Assembly (NCBI RefSeq): GCF_019175385.1
Contig: NC_083341.1
Coordinates: 66,559,800-66,623,799, forward strand
DNA length: 64,000 nt
Source: Lycium barbarum
Taxonomy: Eukaryota > Streptophyta > Magnoliopsida > Solanales > Solanaceae
Direction of reading: 5' to 3'
The notes beneath the pieces were generated by a model, which saw only the letters and a program-made list of their open reading frames with translations, ran no database searches and was not told the origin of the DNA. Positions 46,627 to 58,799 of the stretch are shown here, piece after piece (within the stretch, counting starts at the first letter, position 1; every line of letters begins with the position of its first letter). The position numbers and the translations under genes were made by a program.

Positions 46627-47622
46627 ATTTGCCTCTTGATACTTTCATTTCCATTTTACATAAATCCTAACAAAGTTGCATATTCTCCTACAACAACTTA
46701 ATAACCATTTTTTTCCAAGATAATAAAGATTGTCATCTTTCCATTCACTTCACCATAACACACTTAGCATGAAAACAAGATCAAATTCATATTCCATACT
46801 CAACATAGCACCACACGGCCACCTCCTATATTTTCCAATTTTCACTAATCCATTCCACTTTCATTTCTAACACAATTTCCCTCATGCTACAACTAAATTA
46901 CAACATGAATTCAAGCCATCAAAATCATGCAATATACATGTATATATTCGGCCAACACACCCTTAGTTCCAACACACAAAATTTCCATGTTTTTCATTCA
47001 TTCACACATACTACAACATACATATACCATTCATAACATAACAAAAGCATAAAATCCTCACCTTTCTTCAAGTCCTTCACTTGGAGATAAAAATTGTTTT
47101 CTTGCCCCAACACTTATATCAACTTGTAGAGGGTTTTGCACTTGGTACTATCCTCACAACAAAAGAATTTTTTTGAACCAAGATTTGGCTCCAATAATTT
47201 TTTCTTCTTTTCTTTCTTTTTCTTTCTTTCACCCGAACTCTCTCTCTCTCTTTGTTCTTGATTTCTTTTGTTTTATTTTTCTTGATTCATCTAGATCCTT
47301 CTTTTAAACTTATCCATATATGGATTTATCACATGAAAAATTTAATATTTCATGGCCAAGGCCTACATGGCCGGTTGGGCCATCCCTTAATGGGCCTTAT
47401 TTTTCTTATTTCTTTTAGAGCCCCAAATTGTTGGTTACATATTGTAGTTCACGGGGCAAGTTTCCAAAATTCCAATTTTTGCCCTTGGCCACCTTTCGTA
47501 ATTCCACACCATTGAATTCATAACCTACACATTCATACCAAGCGTGGTCCAATTGTGGCCTTATCCATCACAAGTCAAAATACCTTGAATTTTTCGAATA
47601 AGCGAAAATGTCGGATGTAACA
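46627..47622 (-). repeat. 5' LTR of El3, truncated to 996 bases
   Basis: It matches 42817-43814 with few differences, down to the CT run (47232-47250) and the tgtcggatgtaaca end. The remaining 2.28 kb of LTR is missing at the 46626/46627 junction. Confidence 0.93.
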
Positions 47623-47627
47623 CTGCC

Positions 47628-48038
47628 CATTGATCAGCGGCTAAGCGCATCAGCTACTACATTTGCCTTTCTAGGGTGGTATAAAATACTCACATCATAA
47701 TCTTTCAATAATTCTAACCACCGCCTCTGCCGCAGATTCAACTCCTTCTGCTTGAAAATGTATTGAAGACTCTTGTGATCTGTATAGATATCAACATGCA
47801 CACCATACAAGTAATGTCTCCACATTTTTAATGCATGAATAACTGCAGCCAATTCGAGATCATGAGTTGGGTATTTCTTCACATGTTTCCACAGTTGTCT
47901 CGAAGCATAAGAAATGACTTTGCCGTGCTGCATTAACACACATCCTAACCCAACACCGGAAGCATCATAATATACAACGTAACCATCTGGCCCTTCTAGG
48001 AGTGTCAAGACTGGAGCTGAGGTTAGTCTGTCTTTCAA
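47628..48038 (-). pseudogene. pol: Element C RNase H
   Basis: The frame 48038-47634 shows the RNase H core: [20 protein letters not shown] (first Asp; the usual CDAS is YDAS), [20 protein letters not shown] (Glu), [20 protein letters not shown] (Asp) and [17 protein letters not shown] with the last Asp. A TGA follows in place of the next residue, just before the CTGCC duplication. All four catalytic acids are present. The N-terminal junction near 48039 is a stop (from cttagaaact on the plus strand) in the usual ELKDR segment. The domain removes RNA from RNA-DNA hybrids in active relatives. Confidence 0.93.
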
Positions 48039-48850
48039 CTCTTAGAAACTGCATTCACAAGCATCATTCTATTGAAATTTAACTGACTTTTGGGTTAGCT
48101 TTGTCAACGGGGCTAAAATGGAGGAAAACCCCTCTACGAACCTTCTACAGTAACCTGCCAATCCCAGAAAACTATGGACTTCTGTTGGCATCATAGGCCT
48201 TGGCCAAGTCTTCACGGCTTCAATTTTTTGAGTATCAATTTGAATACCATCATCTGAAATAACATGGCCCAGAAATGTTACAGAATTCAGCCAAAACTCA
48301 CACTTTGAAAATTTTTCATACAATTCTCGGGTTCGAAGAATGCCAAGAACAATACGTAAATGATCTGTATGTTCTGATTCTGTGCGAGAGTATACCAGGA
48401 TGTCATCAATGAACACTATTACGAATAGATCCAAGAGAGGCCTGAATACATTATTCATCAAATTCATGAACACTGCTGGAGCATTAGTCAACCCAAACGA
48501 CATCACCCGGAATTCATAATGGCCTTATCTCGTTCTGAAAGCGGTTTTAGGAATATCGTCTTCTCTGACTCTCACTTGATGATAACCTGACCTCAAGTCT
48601 ATTTTAGAAAACCACTTGGCACCCTGTAGTTGATCAAACAAATCATCATTCCTTGGGAGAGGATATCTATTCTTTATTGTCACCTTATTCAACTGCCTAT
48701 AATTGATGCACATTCGTAGGGAACCATCTTTTTTTTCTCACGAACAAAGACTGGTGCTCCCCACGGTGATGAACTAGGTCTAATAAACCCTTTCTCAAGC
48801 AAATCATTCAATTGTGCCTTTAGCTCTTTCAATTCTGCCGGGGCCATTCG
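48039..48850 (-). pseudogene. pol: Element C reverse transcriptase
   Basis: Three open pieces are in order: 48713-48525 ([40 protein letters not shown], then a stop where Tyr of RYGHYEF became TAA), 48506-48069 ([17 protein letters not shown], catalytic [53 protein letters not shown]) and the short run before 48713. A run of eight T at 48727-48735 adds a base relative to B and D, shifting the frame between FVRKK and DGSL. Another stop (PY to P-stop) is at 48853. The catalytic box is intact. Confidence 0.94.
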
Positions 48851-50218
48851 CTAAGGAGGAAGGGAAATAGGCTTGGTGTCCGGTAACACATCAATAGCGA
48901 AATCAATCTCTCTTTCTGGAGGAAGGCCTGGAAGTTCATTTGGAAATACATCCGGAAATTCATTCACTACCGGAACGGATTGGAAAGTTGGTGACTTTGC
49001 TTCGGTATCATGAACTTGGACTAAGTGATAAATATAACCCTTAGCTATCATCTTTCTTGCCTTAAGGTAGGAAATAAACCTACCTCTTGGAGATGCTGTA
49101 TTACCCTTCCATTCAAGCATGGGCTCTCCCGGAAATTGGAATAGAACTATTTTCATCCGACAATCAACATTAGCATAACATGAGGCCAACCAATCCATAC
49201 CCATAATCACATCGAAATCTAACATTTCCAGCTCAATTAAATCAACTTTGGTCTGGCGATTGCATATCACAAGTACATAATTTTTATACACTTGTCTAGC
49301 TATCACGGGATCATCAACCGGAGTAGATACCTCAAAAGGTTTAATTGGCTCAAGTTTCACCCCAATACAATCAACAACATACGAAGTAATATAAGATAAG
49401 GTAGAAGCCGGATCTATCAATGCATACACATCATGGGAAAATACAGATAATGCGCCTGTAACCATATCCGGGGAGGACTCGAGATCTTGTCGTCCGGCTA
49501 AAGCATACACACGGGGCTGAGTGGCACCTGAAGTAGATGCTCCCCCTCTGCCTCTACCTCGACCTGCTAAAATCTGGGGAGTCTGTCCTACCGGGCGCAC
49601 TGAAGAGGAACCAGCTGCTGATGCTGTGGGCTGAGCCCCACCTCTGCCATACCTCGAGGGACAATCTCGCATCAAGTGCCCAATCTGTCGACAAACATAG
49701 CAAGCATCTGTGCCCTGGCGACATGGCCTCGAGTGTAATTTTCTGCACTGGCTACATCGTGGAACTGCTAGTCTCCTCTGACTATAATCACCCCCAAACT
49801 GGGAACCTAAAACTCTCGAACTGTAACCCTGTCCTGAAGGAAAGGAGCGATCAAATCTCCTATCTGTAAATCTTGGAGGTGCGCTAGTCACCGACTGTCC
49901 TGATTGTCTGGATTGGGTCTGCCTCGATCCCCCTCTATAATCACTACCTGCCCCCACAGACCTGGCCCTCTTGCTCTGCCTTCTCTCAATGTCACGATCA
50001 CCCCTTTGCGGATGTTGTTGTCCTTCTAAATTTTGGGCATAGGCTTGTATTCGGGAAATATCCATCCCATTTTGCAACGAAGCCGTCAAACAATCCTTAA
50101 ATAAATGTCGCCCTAAGCCACTCACAAACCTGTGTACCCTATCGCCCATATCGGCCACCATAGTCGGGGCATATCTAGCCAATGAATTAAACTGAAGGCT
50201 GTATTCCCGGGCACTCAT
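48851..50218 (-). pseudogene. gag-pol: Element C gag C-terminal half, protease and start of RT (455-codon open stretch)
   Basis: The longest open frame in the window. It starts MSAREYSLQFNSLARYAP (capsid), RFVSGLGRHLFKDCL, then a Gln/Arg-rich linker. The nucleocapsid has CSQCRKLHSRPC followed by knuckle CYVCRQIGHLMRDC (CX2CX4HX4C). After a Gly/Arg-rich spacer comes the protease with HDVYALIDPASTLSYITSYV (DPAS rather than DPGS), DVIMGMDWLASCYANVDC, and then [20 protein letters not shown] and LPPEREIDFAIDVLPDTKPI. It ends at a stop in LPP. Gag and protease-RT share one frame, as in chromoviruses with a single Gag-Pol. The Ala in the protease site would probably impair it. Confidence 0.95.
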
Positions 50219-50770
50219 ATTTCCTTGCTATAGGTTTAAGAACCTATCCGCTCTAGCTCGGCAGACCTCGGGTGGTAAATAGTGGCGGATGAAGGCATCT
50301 ACAAATTCTTGCCAAACGGGAGGAGGCGTATCCTCTTTTCTCGACGATATCCAATTATTATACCATAATACCGCCACATCTCGGAGTCTATAAGATGCCA
50401 ACTCCACAGATTCAGTTTCGAAGGCATGAATAATCTTCAACGTCCTCAACATTTCATCAATAAAACTTTGCGGGTCTTCATTCGGCTTCGACTCGAAAAA
50501 CTATAGAGGATTTAAACTCATGAAATCATGGGCTCTGTTACTAGCTGCCTGATCACTTGGACCCACATTCTGCCACTGTGCCTGGGCGGCAATTAACTGC
50601 ATCAATAAATGGATAGCCTCGATCACTTATTGACCCAAAGCAGCCGGTGGAGGAACTGGAGCTGAAGCTCCTCCTTGTTCTTCTACATTGGGCGGGGTGG
50701 AGGAAGTATTAGATAGAGCCTCATTATGTGACTCGCCCTCTTCTACATTCATTGACGGCTCTCTTTCTAC
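50219..50770 (-). pseudogene. gag: Element C gag N-terminal part
   Basis: The frame 50452-50228 reads MLRTLKIIHAFETESVELAS, SYRLRDVAVLWYNNWISSRK and WQEFVDAFIRHYLPPEVCRA to a stop after LNL; the next piece starts at 50218 in the same protein. Upstream to about 50770, SLNPL-stop-FFESKPNEDPQ and the Glu/Pro-rich N-terminus are readable with interruptions. This forms the capsid of the virus-like particle in intact relatives. Two stops disable it. Confidence 0.9.
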
Positions 50771-51034
50771 CCGCCTTTTCATCGTAGTCTTGCCCTTCTA
50801 GGCCGCTATATTTTCCCTTTAGCGGCATTTCTAAAATCATAGCACACTATTAAGAGGAGAAAATCTTATAGCACAGCTCTGTCACACGATCTCTTAAGAT
50901 GAAAGATGGTCATTTTTCCTAAATGCCCTGTAGCCTCTTGTTTATTAGTATGGCACGCAACACACTATAAACAAGACTCTACTAGACACGGCTCGTAGAC
51001 ACTTCCTAGTACTGAACTGCTCTGATACCACTTT
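50771..51034 (-). promoter_or_regulatory. Leader, stem-loop and primer site of element C
   Basis: The complement of TGGTATCAGAGC lies at 51019-51030, four bases inside the LTR. The leader stem CTTGTTTAT (50937-50945) and ATAAACAAG (50967-50975) is perfect. The words around it (gtctagtagagtcttg on the minus strand) are shared with El2 and El1. No other gene is present. Confidence 0.88.
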
Positions 51035-53465
51035 TGTAATGACCCGACTGGGGGCCGTGACAGGTACCCGGGGCTAACCACCGAGCACCACTCATTCTAT
51101 TACTCATCATACTCATAAAGCGTTCTTTTATCAAAGTCATTCTCAAATCATAGAAAAATCATTTTTTGTTGGGAAACATAATTACTTTTATATACATAGG
51201 CCCTTCGGCCATCAAAATAATAATACATACACAATAGTAGCATCGTGAGACCATACTACCCATACATGCGTATCTACGAGCCTCTACTAGAGTACTAGAC
51301 ATATGGACGGGACAAGACCCCGTCGTGCCCAAAATACATATACATATATATACACAAAAGAATAACCTAAATAGCACCTGCGGAACAATGGAGTGCTCTC
51401 AAGTCAGCGAATAGATCCTATAAGTCTGGATCACCTCCCTGTCTACCTGTGGGCATGAACACAACGTTCAAAGAAAACGGACGTCGGTACGAACATTGTA
51501 CTGAGTATGAGAGGCATAAGTAATAATAATACGTCAATGTGATAAAGGAAGCATCAAATAAGGAGCAACCTGTAACTGAGTGTCAATTATAACAGAAATA
51601 ATGCATTCCGGCTTACTTCATAATCATCATCATATCATGTATGCATATATGTATAAGCTGCCCGACCATATAGGTACGGCGTGATAATCATTAGCCTGTG
51701 TCCAGGCCTCCCGCGTCCGGGGTACCATCTCATGCCGCCCACTAGTGGTGTCTTCCCATGCCATCTAGACATGGTGTATACGCTGCCCGCCTTAGCGGTG
51801 TCTGCCCGGCCATATAGGCGCGGTGTAATATCATCAACATGTACTCATCATAATGCATGCATAGAAAGTTAAAGACAGCTATACTTTATCGAGGTGACAC
51901 AAGGTCGTGAACCCCCGATTCCATTATGGAGCATTTATAAGCGTTCTGCCTCACCTTGAAGGAAATAGCATATAAGGTGAGTGTATACAATAAAATACAT
52001 CATTAGCTTTGCAGGAACATCATATCACGAACTCTAGAATCTTTATACTTAAGCTCATCATTATCATTAGTGGGCTTATAATGTATCTCTTATCTCATAT
52101 GGCTATTCATGAACACAGCCTCTTAGTTTTCCGGGATGTAAGACATTCATGGAGAAGAAAGAAAAATCATGCCACAGGATTCATGCTTTAGAAAGAAAGG
52201 AATAGCCTCACATACATTTTTCGTTTAACTAATCTATCGCTTGCTTGTTCTTCCTCAATGCCGGCGTTTCTGCCTTCAAGAGAATTCGCATTAACATTAG
52301 CCAATCGATTACTTAAACGTGCTTACTAAAGCTAAAGAAAATTGGGCAGAATTTCCTTTGTTTATACAAATTTCCCCATATTCCATATCAACTCCCAAAC
52401 ATCGATGACAACATTTACAATATCACAAGCAACAATCATCATTCATCTACATAACCCATATTTTGCAATTTCACTCCAATTTCTCCATAATTATGGTCAT
52501 AGTTCATTATTGCATTTTCTCACATGTAATACTCATTCCATGTTCTAAATGTCGTTCATAACATACTTACAATCACAACATATCGATAATCATGACTCAA
52601 TCCAAGCCTTTACCCCACAATGACACTATTCCCACATTTATGACCCATTTTCTATATCTTTCTACAATCCAAGTGTTTTAAGTTTCAACACCTTAAACAA
52701 CAAGGAATGATCATAAAACTCACCTTAGATAATGGAAGAATAATCCTCGAGCGGGAATTCTCTTCTTGCACCAAAACCCTAGTCCACTCTTATTGGGATT
52801 TCTTGGTTTGGATGAACTTTGACGAAGTTGATCCTAGATTTCTCTTGGTTTCTTGTGGATGGAGAGTCGAGAGGATTCTTGAAGTGTGGAGAGGAGAAAA
52901 AGAAATGAAAAAAATGGGAGAGGGTCCTTATATCAACTTAAAAATCTATCTCGACCCGAACATACGGACCAACATACGGTCCGTATATTTTATACTGACT
53001 GTATGTCTGGACCGTATATTTGGTCAAGTGAAGACCTTCATTATGGGCAGAACATACGGTTGGAGATACGGTCCGTATGTTTTATACGGTCCGTATGTTT
53101 GGCCGTATAATGCCCAGCTCTCCGAAATTCGTTCTCGTCGACTTGTTTGATCTCCAATCCTTATGGAACCTTCTTGACACTTGTTCAATACTTCATTAGG
53201 ACTCTAAACATCAATATAACTCGTCCTCAAGGCCTTACCAAACAATTCTTACCGCAATAATTTACGAAACCTTTCCTAAACCCCACTTATACTCCACTTG
53301 TCCTTATCAATCCTTATTTCATCAATTTATATAACTTCAAAATCTTAATGTATGCATTCTAAAACCACTAAATATCCTTCTTATAGTCTTAAGAACTTCC
53401 TGTTATCCTTAAGCTCGCATTGGTTCATTCACTACACGACGACATGAAATTTCTAAGGTGTAACA
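51035..53465 (-). repeat. 5' LTR of element C (2.43 kb)
   Basis: Starts TGTAATGACCCGACT and ends CTAAGGTGTAACA. The hairpin module is at 51447-51503, hairpin repeats at 51720-51830, TATA-like GATATAAGG (minus) at 52926-52934 and palindromes at 52960-53112. The 147-codon frame at 52707-53150 lies inside the promoter part and is not a gene. Confidence 0.93.
52926..53112 (-). promoter_or_regulatory. Promoter with CATACGGTCCGTATG palindromes, element C 5' LTR
   Basis: The minus-strand TATA-like GATATAAGG is preceded upstream by several palindromes built on ACGGTCCGT (acatacggtccgtat, tatacggtccgtatg). A conserved block with ctccaatccttatggaacc, shared with B, follows further upstream. Confidence 0.55.
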
Positions 53466-53929
53466 GCTACCATGGCTGGGGAATACCTACCCAAAGAATT
53501 AAAGCGAAGACTGTATTCCCGAACGCTCATATTCCTCTGCCTGAGATTCAAGAACTTGTCGGCTAGGGCCCGTCGAACCTCCGGTGTAAGATAATGTCAG
53601 AGAAAGGCATCCACGACCTCCTTCCATACTGGGGGAGGTCCATTAGCCCTTCGCGAAGACATCCAAGTGTTGTACCAGTGGACGGCCACATCTCGCAGTC
53701 TATAAGAAGCCAGTTCAACTGGCTCCGCATCAGAAGCATGTATTATCCGTAGTGTCCTCAGCATCTCGTCTATGAAGCCTTGCGGGTCTTCATCCGGCTT
53801 CGACCCATAAAATTCTAGAGGATTCAACCTACTAAAATCGTGGGCTCGTGCACTAACCCCTCTATCACCTTGGCCCACACCTTGTCGTTGCGACTGAGCG
53901 GCAACCAACTGGGTCAGTAACTGAATAGC
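53466..53929 (-). pseudogene. gag: Element F gag fragment between elements C and G
   Basis: Only 464 bases of this element are in the window. The minus strand reads capsid: LNPLEFYGSKPDEDPQGFID, RLRDVAVHWYNTWMSSRRAN and PPPVWKEVVDAFL, then a stop, RHYLTPEVR-like sequence and, near 53500, REYSLRFNSLG. It is cut on the left by C (target gctac) and on the right by G (53930). The frame called from 53983 starts in LTR sequence, so its first residues are not gag. F must be older than both neighbours. The rest of F is not in this window. Confidence 0.88.
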
Positions 53930-56393
53930 TATCACGACCCAATAAGTGGCCATGACGGGAACCCAGAGCTGACTATCGAGCACCGCTTATTATGCTGACT
54001 AACATATTCAGCCTGGGCATGTATCATCCTCAACACAAACTTATCATGAAACAATCTCCAAACATCCCCCAAAACATATATAAGCATAAGCTCATAAGGC
54101 TACAAAGTGATGTTCAAAATATACAATGAAGAAGTTTCATAACATCTACAACCCACACATAGGTATCTATGAGCCTCTAACCGAAGACTGAAATCATATG
54201 GATGGGACAGACCCCGCCATGGCCCAAATATGTACACAAAAGAATATAGCAATAAGTTGCACCTCCTGAGTAGTGGGGTGCTCCCGGACAACTGCCGAGT
54301 AAGCTCCTAAGCGTCTGCACCGTCTCCCTATCTACCTGTGGGCATGAACACAGCGTCCATAGAGAAAAGGACGTCAGTATACTGAGTATGTAAGGCATAT
54401 ATGGTAACATAATAAGGAAATATAGAAAGCATAAGAAGAAAAGATAACTGTAACTGCTTGCCTCTTGAGGCGGAATCATGCATGCTCACTCTTACCTTTA
54501 AAAATATCACACATACATACATAAACTGTCTAAATCAATAACATCATTAGCCCGCGTCCGGGGTAACCATCTCGAGTCGCCCCCTAGCGGTGCTGCCCAT
54601 GCCGTATGGACACGGTGTTATCATAAGCCGCCCGCCTTAGCAGTGCTGCCCGACCATCTAGGCACTTTGTAATCATCATCATATACTTAACATGAAGCAT
54701 GCATAAGAGCTCAAGTAAAAGTTATAACTCTATCGGAGTGACGTAAAGTCGGGAACCTCCGATTACATTATGGATCATCATCATCGCTATGCCTCTCCTT
54801 GAAAGAACTAGTATCATGAGGTGAGGAAACAACAAGGAATAGCGTCAATGAAATCATAAACATAGGATTATCAGGCTTATGAAAGCATCGTTATCATCAT
54901 CATCATCACAGAATATATCTCATCTCTATCTTGTAAGGATCTCTTAAGTACCTTTAACTTTCATCTTTAGGGATGTAAGAAAGTCATGGGAACATAGGGA
55001 AGAAGTCACAATGTAAGATTCATGCCTTTGAAAGAAGGGGAATAGCCTTACATACCTTTATGTCTTCTTAACACTATCGTCTTGTTGCTTGCCTTTCAAG
55101 TTCACGATTCTGCCTTCAAGAGAATTTGTACTAAGATTAGACAGTCGGAAACATACTTATGCTTAAGCAAAAGCAACTAAGAGTTAATGAAAATTTGACG
55201 ACATTTTCTTTGTTTTGACAACTCCTTCCGTAAAATAAGACAACTCCCAAAAATCAATAAGGACATCCCTAATATCATAGTAAATAGATTCTTTAATTTA
55301 AACGTTGTTTACTTCTCAAACCCACCTTCACAATCATCCATAACCATACCTATAATACAATATCATATTTATTCTTCACATAACACCCTATTCATCCTCA
55401 AATAACAGTCCTTTGTCATCATTTGTATTATTCACCATAACATATTAAGAACAATAATTCAAGTCAAGCCATTATTCAAGAATATCCCTATTTCCATATT
55501 TGCACGCCATGTTCTTCTTCCTTCCATAATCCAAGTCTTTCAACCACTCATTATTATTAATCACATAAATTGAACATAAAACTCACCTTGATGATGTAGG
55601 AATGGACTTTGGATGAAAATACTTCACTTGGAGAAAGACCCCACTTCAACACCCAAGAGATTCTTGGTTTCTACAAAGCCTAGTGAGCATCCATACACTT
55701 GATTTTTAATAATTCTTGGTATTTAGTCCTTGATTTCCCTTGGATAAATGATAATATGGTGTGAGGAATATTCTAGAGTATCCAAGACTTAGAGAGAAAG
55801 TGATATCTAAAAATCATGGACAAGGGTCGTCTATTTATAGCTGAAACCAGAAAATTCCAGAGAGGTGGTTCGACAAGAATGTTGACAATCTGTCGACTTG
55901 TCGATGGTCCGTCGACTTGCTTCGTCGACTTATGCATAAAAATATCTGATTACAGAAACATGCTGACAGTTGGGTCGACGGTCCCGTCGATGTGTCGACG
56001 ATCCGTCAACTTGTCCCATCGAGTCATGCCTGCCAATTCCAATTTGCTAAAACGTGTTGACGGTGCACAGTGACGGTCCGTCGTCATATCGACGGCCCGT
56101 CAACAATGACTGGTGTCTGCAAAATTTCCTAATTCAGTTCAGATTTCATCGATTCAATTCGTTCAACTTATAATCCTGTAAATTACCAGGAATACCTGTT
56201 GGTACATTTGTACACAGGTAAGACACTCTCTACCTCCAATTCCTTCTACAAGTTTTCTTCTCTCCCCTCAAATGTATTTGGAATCTTAATTAGGATCATT
56301 AAGTATCCCTTCTTACTTGTAGTGACACCATAAACACCCTAACTTTCGTCAGTCTATTTACCGTGCAACAACCCGAAATTCAAGGGTGTAACA
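53930..56393 (-). repeat. 3' LTR of element G (2.46 kb)
   Basis: Starts tatcacgaccc (first G mutated from TGTCACGACC) and ends GGGTGTAACA. The hairpin module at 54336-54384 has lost part of stem I. The promoter part differs from B and C: a perfect CTATAAATA (minus) at 55832-55840, with GTCGAC-type palindromes upstream (55881-56107). Confidence 0.9.
55832..56107 (-). promoter_or_regulatory. TATA box and GTCGAC/GGTCCGTC palindromes of element G LTR
   Basis: The minus-strand CTATAAATA is followed upstream by repeated inverted words: gtcgatggtccgtcgac, gggtcgacggtcccgtcgat, gtcgacgatccgtcaac, tcgacggcccgtcaac. The central ACGGTCCGTC echoes the core in B and C, but the outer bases have changed on both arms. 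Confidence 0.6.
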
Positions 56394-56742
56394 TTCTCCC
56401 CCCCCCCCCCCCCCAAAGAACATTCGTCCTCCAATGTTAAGTTCTCGGGGGTTCTACATAAATTTTTCCAGAGTTTCCCCTGTAATATGGCATTACCATC
56501 CTGCCACAACACCCCAAAATAACATCGCATCATAGGGCCTCAATAACAACAACAAGAAAACATGCTACACATGACCAAAAGCATTAAAATAAAGTATTAC
56601 ATACCTTACGACAATGGTGTCTCATCTTGAATTTCACCCAGGGGTGGAAACAATTACGGATATTTGGACTTCATATCTTCTTCCGCTTCCCAAGTCATTT
56701 CCTCTCGGTTATTGTTTCTCCACAAGACCTTGACTGAGGCTA
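56394..56742 (-). pseudogene. pol: Element G polypurine tract and chromodomain tail
   Basis: Directly after the LTR is a run of 17 C (56398-56414), i.e. a G-rich tract on the minus strand. Then comes the hairpin AACATTCG tcct cCAATGTT (56419-56438, one mismatch). From about 56628 to 56742 the minus strand reads the end of the chromodomain (SVKVLWRNNNREEM, TWEAEEDMKSKYP). The coding part is cut at 56742 by the LTR of element I, preceded by ggcta. The remainder of G lies beyond the window, presumably after I. Between the hairpin and the coding end (56439-56627) is the usual 3' untranslated stretch with the phrase gggcc. Confidence 0.85.
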
Positions 56743-58799
56743 TGTCACACCCTAATCCCGCTAGGGTGTCATGTGCACCCGACCCCATATCCGGAGCCGA
56801 GCGAACCCACGGACTCTTATTTTATACATAATCTCCTCGGACTCTGAAATTAAATAGTAGTAAAATATATAGTAAGCTTTTAAATCATTCTTTCATCAAT
56901 GTTTTCGAATCAGACAAAAACTGTAATCATATAGAGTTTATCACATAATACAAAATGAGATATCGGCTGATGGAGCCGCTTACAAAACCGACATACTACA
57001 CCCACGACTCTGTCTGCAAAGTCTTTAATTTCGAACAAACAATCACAGTACATATACTCTGACTCAGCAACACTCTAGGAGCGAATGGAGTTGCCAATCC
57101 AGCTGAAACATCTTCTAGCAATGTCATGTACTCATCTGGGTGTACCTGTGTGGCATGAAACGCAGCCCCCGAAGAACAGAGGGTCAGTACGGAATATGTA
57201 CTGAGTATGTAAAGCATGGAATACAGCAAACAGAATTATAATCGAAAGAAACGGTACAGAAGTAAGTACACTTTCAGAATACCAAAATACTTATTTTTCA
57301 GAATGCAAGTCGTATATACCGATGCCACATGTCATAAGAAGTACAGAAAGTAAGTAGGTCATCCAGAGTGCCAAAATGTATATTTTCCAAACACAGGCTG
57401 CGCGTGCCAAAAGCGTATGTCATCATATAGGTTTACACATAACTGATTCATATGTAACATAATAGTGTCGAGGAACGTACGACCCGATCCACATATATAA
57501 CATATTAGTGCCGAGGAACGTTCGGCCCGATCCACAAATGTAACATATTAGTGCCGAGGAACGTTCGGCCCGATCCACAAATGTATTTGCTGCGGAGCAT
57601 GCAGCCCGATCCATATACACATTTTATATTGTTGTGGCACGTGCAGAAGGTTAGTACAGACATTAAGCACGATATGCAGAATAATAAAACAGTTACTGGG
57701 AACACGAATCATGCATGCCAAGAACGATATCCGGCCCCTTACGGGACCCGGGGAAACGTGGCGCCACCCTGCCTTTGGCGCCAAACAGATCATACTCCAG
57801 AAGGTTTGCTCCGTAATCTCCGTCACACATTATGATATCACATCATAAGATCAGAACATACATATACACATATATGATTCGGCGAACCATGAACACATCA
57901 TAACACCGTAACACATCATACTCCGGAATACATATATGGCACCCGACCCTCAAGCAAGGGACTCGGCGAACCATGCGCACGATATATACCGGCCCGGGAC
58001 TCAGCGAAAGAAGTAATAACACATGCACGAGCAGAGTAGTGAGAAACTAAATGCACATAAATCAAGACTCGATGGATAAGTATACTTACCGACTTCTGAA
58101 GGCTCAGAAACGAGTTTCGAATCAATCCGAATTAGTATAAGAAAGTTATGAGCGTTTGAAGTACAGAACGTTCTATGAACATTTCAGAAGCCGTTTTTGG
58201 AAAATCGAAGCAACAACCATGTCAAGTACTTTTCAGTTATCGTTATGGACCAAATTAAATATAACTCTTGGAACCATATGTACGTGAAAGCTACGGACAA
58301 TTTTACCACAGAACTTTTACGACCATTTCTAAGCAAACCCAAGATCTTTTACGAAAGTTAGGGACATTAAAACTTACAGATCTCTTTTAGAAACACAATT
58401 ATTTTTGCTTATCTCGTTATTCAATCATATAATAAGCTCGATCATATCAGACTTACTTATATCAGGAGTGAATCATAATCGTAGACAACCTCAGCAACGT
58501 ATCAAAAAGAACTTCGGTAATCATAGATACATATCAAAAAGGTGAATGCGAATCATAAACAAACTCAGAATCACAGAATAGGATAATCCCCAAAATGCAT
58601 ATCATACCTTATTTGGCTCTAGGACATGCCAAAGAAAGAAAGGGTAAGCCTTACATTCATGCTCCACGTCCTATTAGCTACGCTTATTTATCCAAGCTTG
58701 CTAGTATACATACAAAGAATTCACATAATCATTAGATTCATCGACATATACTCGCCTTAACCTTTCAAATGAATTCACTTATATTCTACCGAAATTTCG
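56743..58799 (-). repeat. 3' LTR of element I, first part
   Basis: Starts TGTCACACCCTAATCC. Has the hairpin module at 57146-57203 and a tandem array of about 58-bp units (57455-57620) with gccgaggaacgttcggcccgatccac. Also ggcccgggactcagcg words. It stops at TTTCG (58795-58799), where solo LTR H inserts. Confidence 0.9.

Larger units (their letters stand above)
40534..47622 (-). mobile_element. El3: non-autonomous large-LTR retrotransposon with an acidic reading frame
   Basis: It is flanked by CTGCC at 40529-40533 and 47623-47627, inside pol of element C. Ends are TGTCACGACCCAACC and CGGATGTAACA. The 3' LTR is 40534-43814. The 5' LTR (46627-47622) keeps only the last plus-strand 996 bases, so about 2.28 kb of LTR, the primer site and leader have been lost. 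The 2.8-kb interior has an acidic proline-rich frame, a 5S-derived segment and a 41-bp repeat array, but no gag or pol. Confidence 0.92.
29133..53465 (-). mobile_element. Element C: defective Ty3/gypsy chromovirus with El2 and El3 nested
   Basis: The minus-strand order is 5' LTR (53465 to 51035), primer site, leader, gag, protease, RT, RNase H, integrase, chromodomain, polypurine tract, 3' LTR (38733 to 29133, lacking about its first 850 plus-strand bases). El2 splits the 3' LTR and El3 splits pol. The right flank is gctac in gag of element F. The left duplication is lost with the LTR end. It is the best-kept gag-pol copy here, yet carries several stops and one homopolymer frameshift. Confidence 0.9.

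Noticed and set aside
52707..53150. A 147-codon plus-strand frame beginning MIIKLTLDNG.
   Set aside because: It spans the promoter part of the C LTR, including palindromes, on the strand opposite to the element, and is broken in the other LTR.
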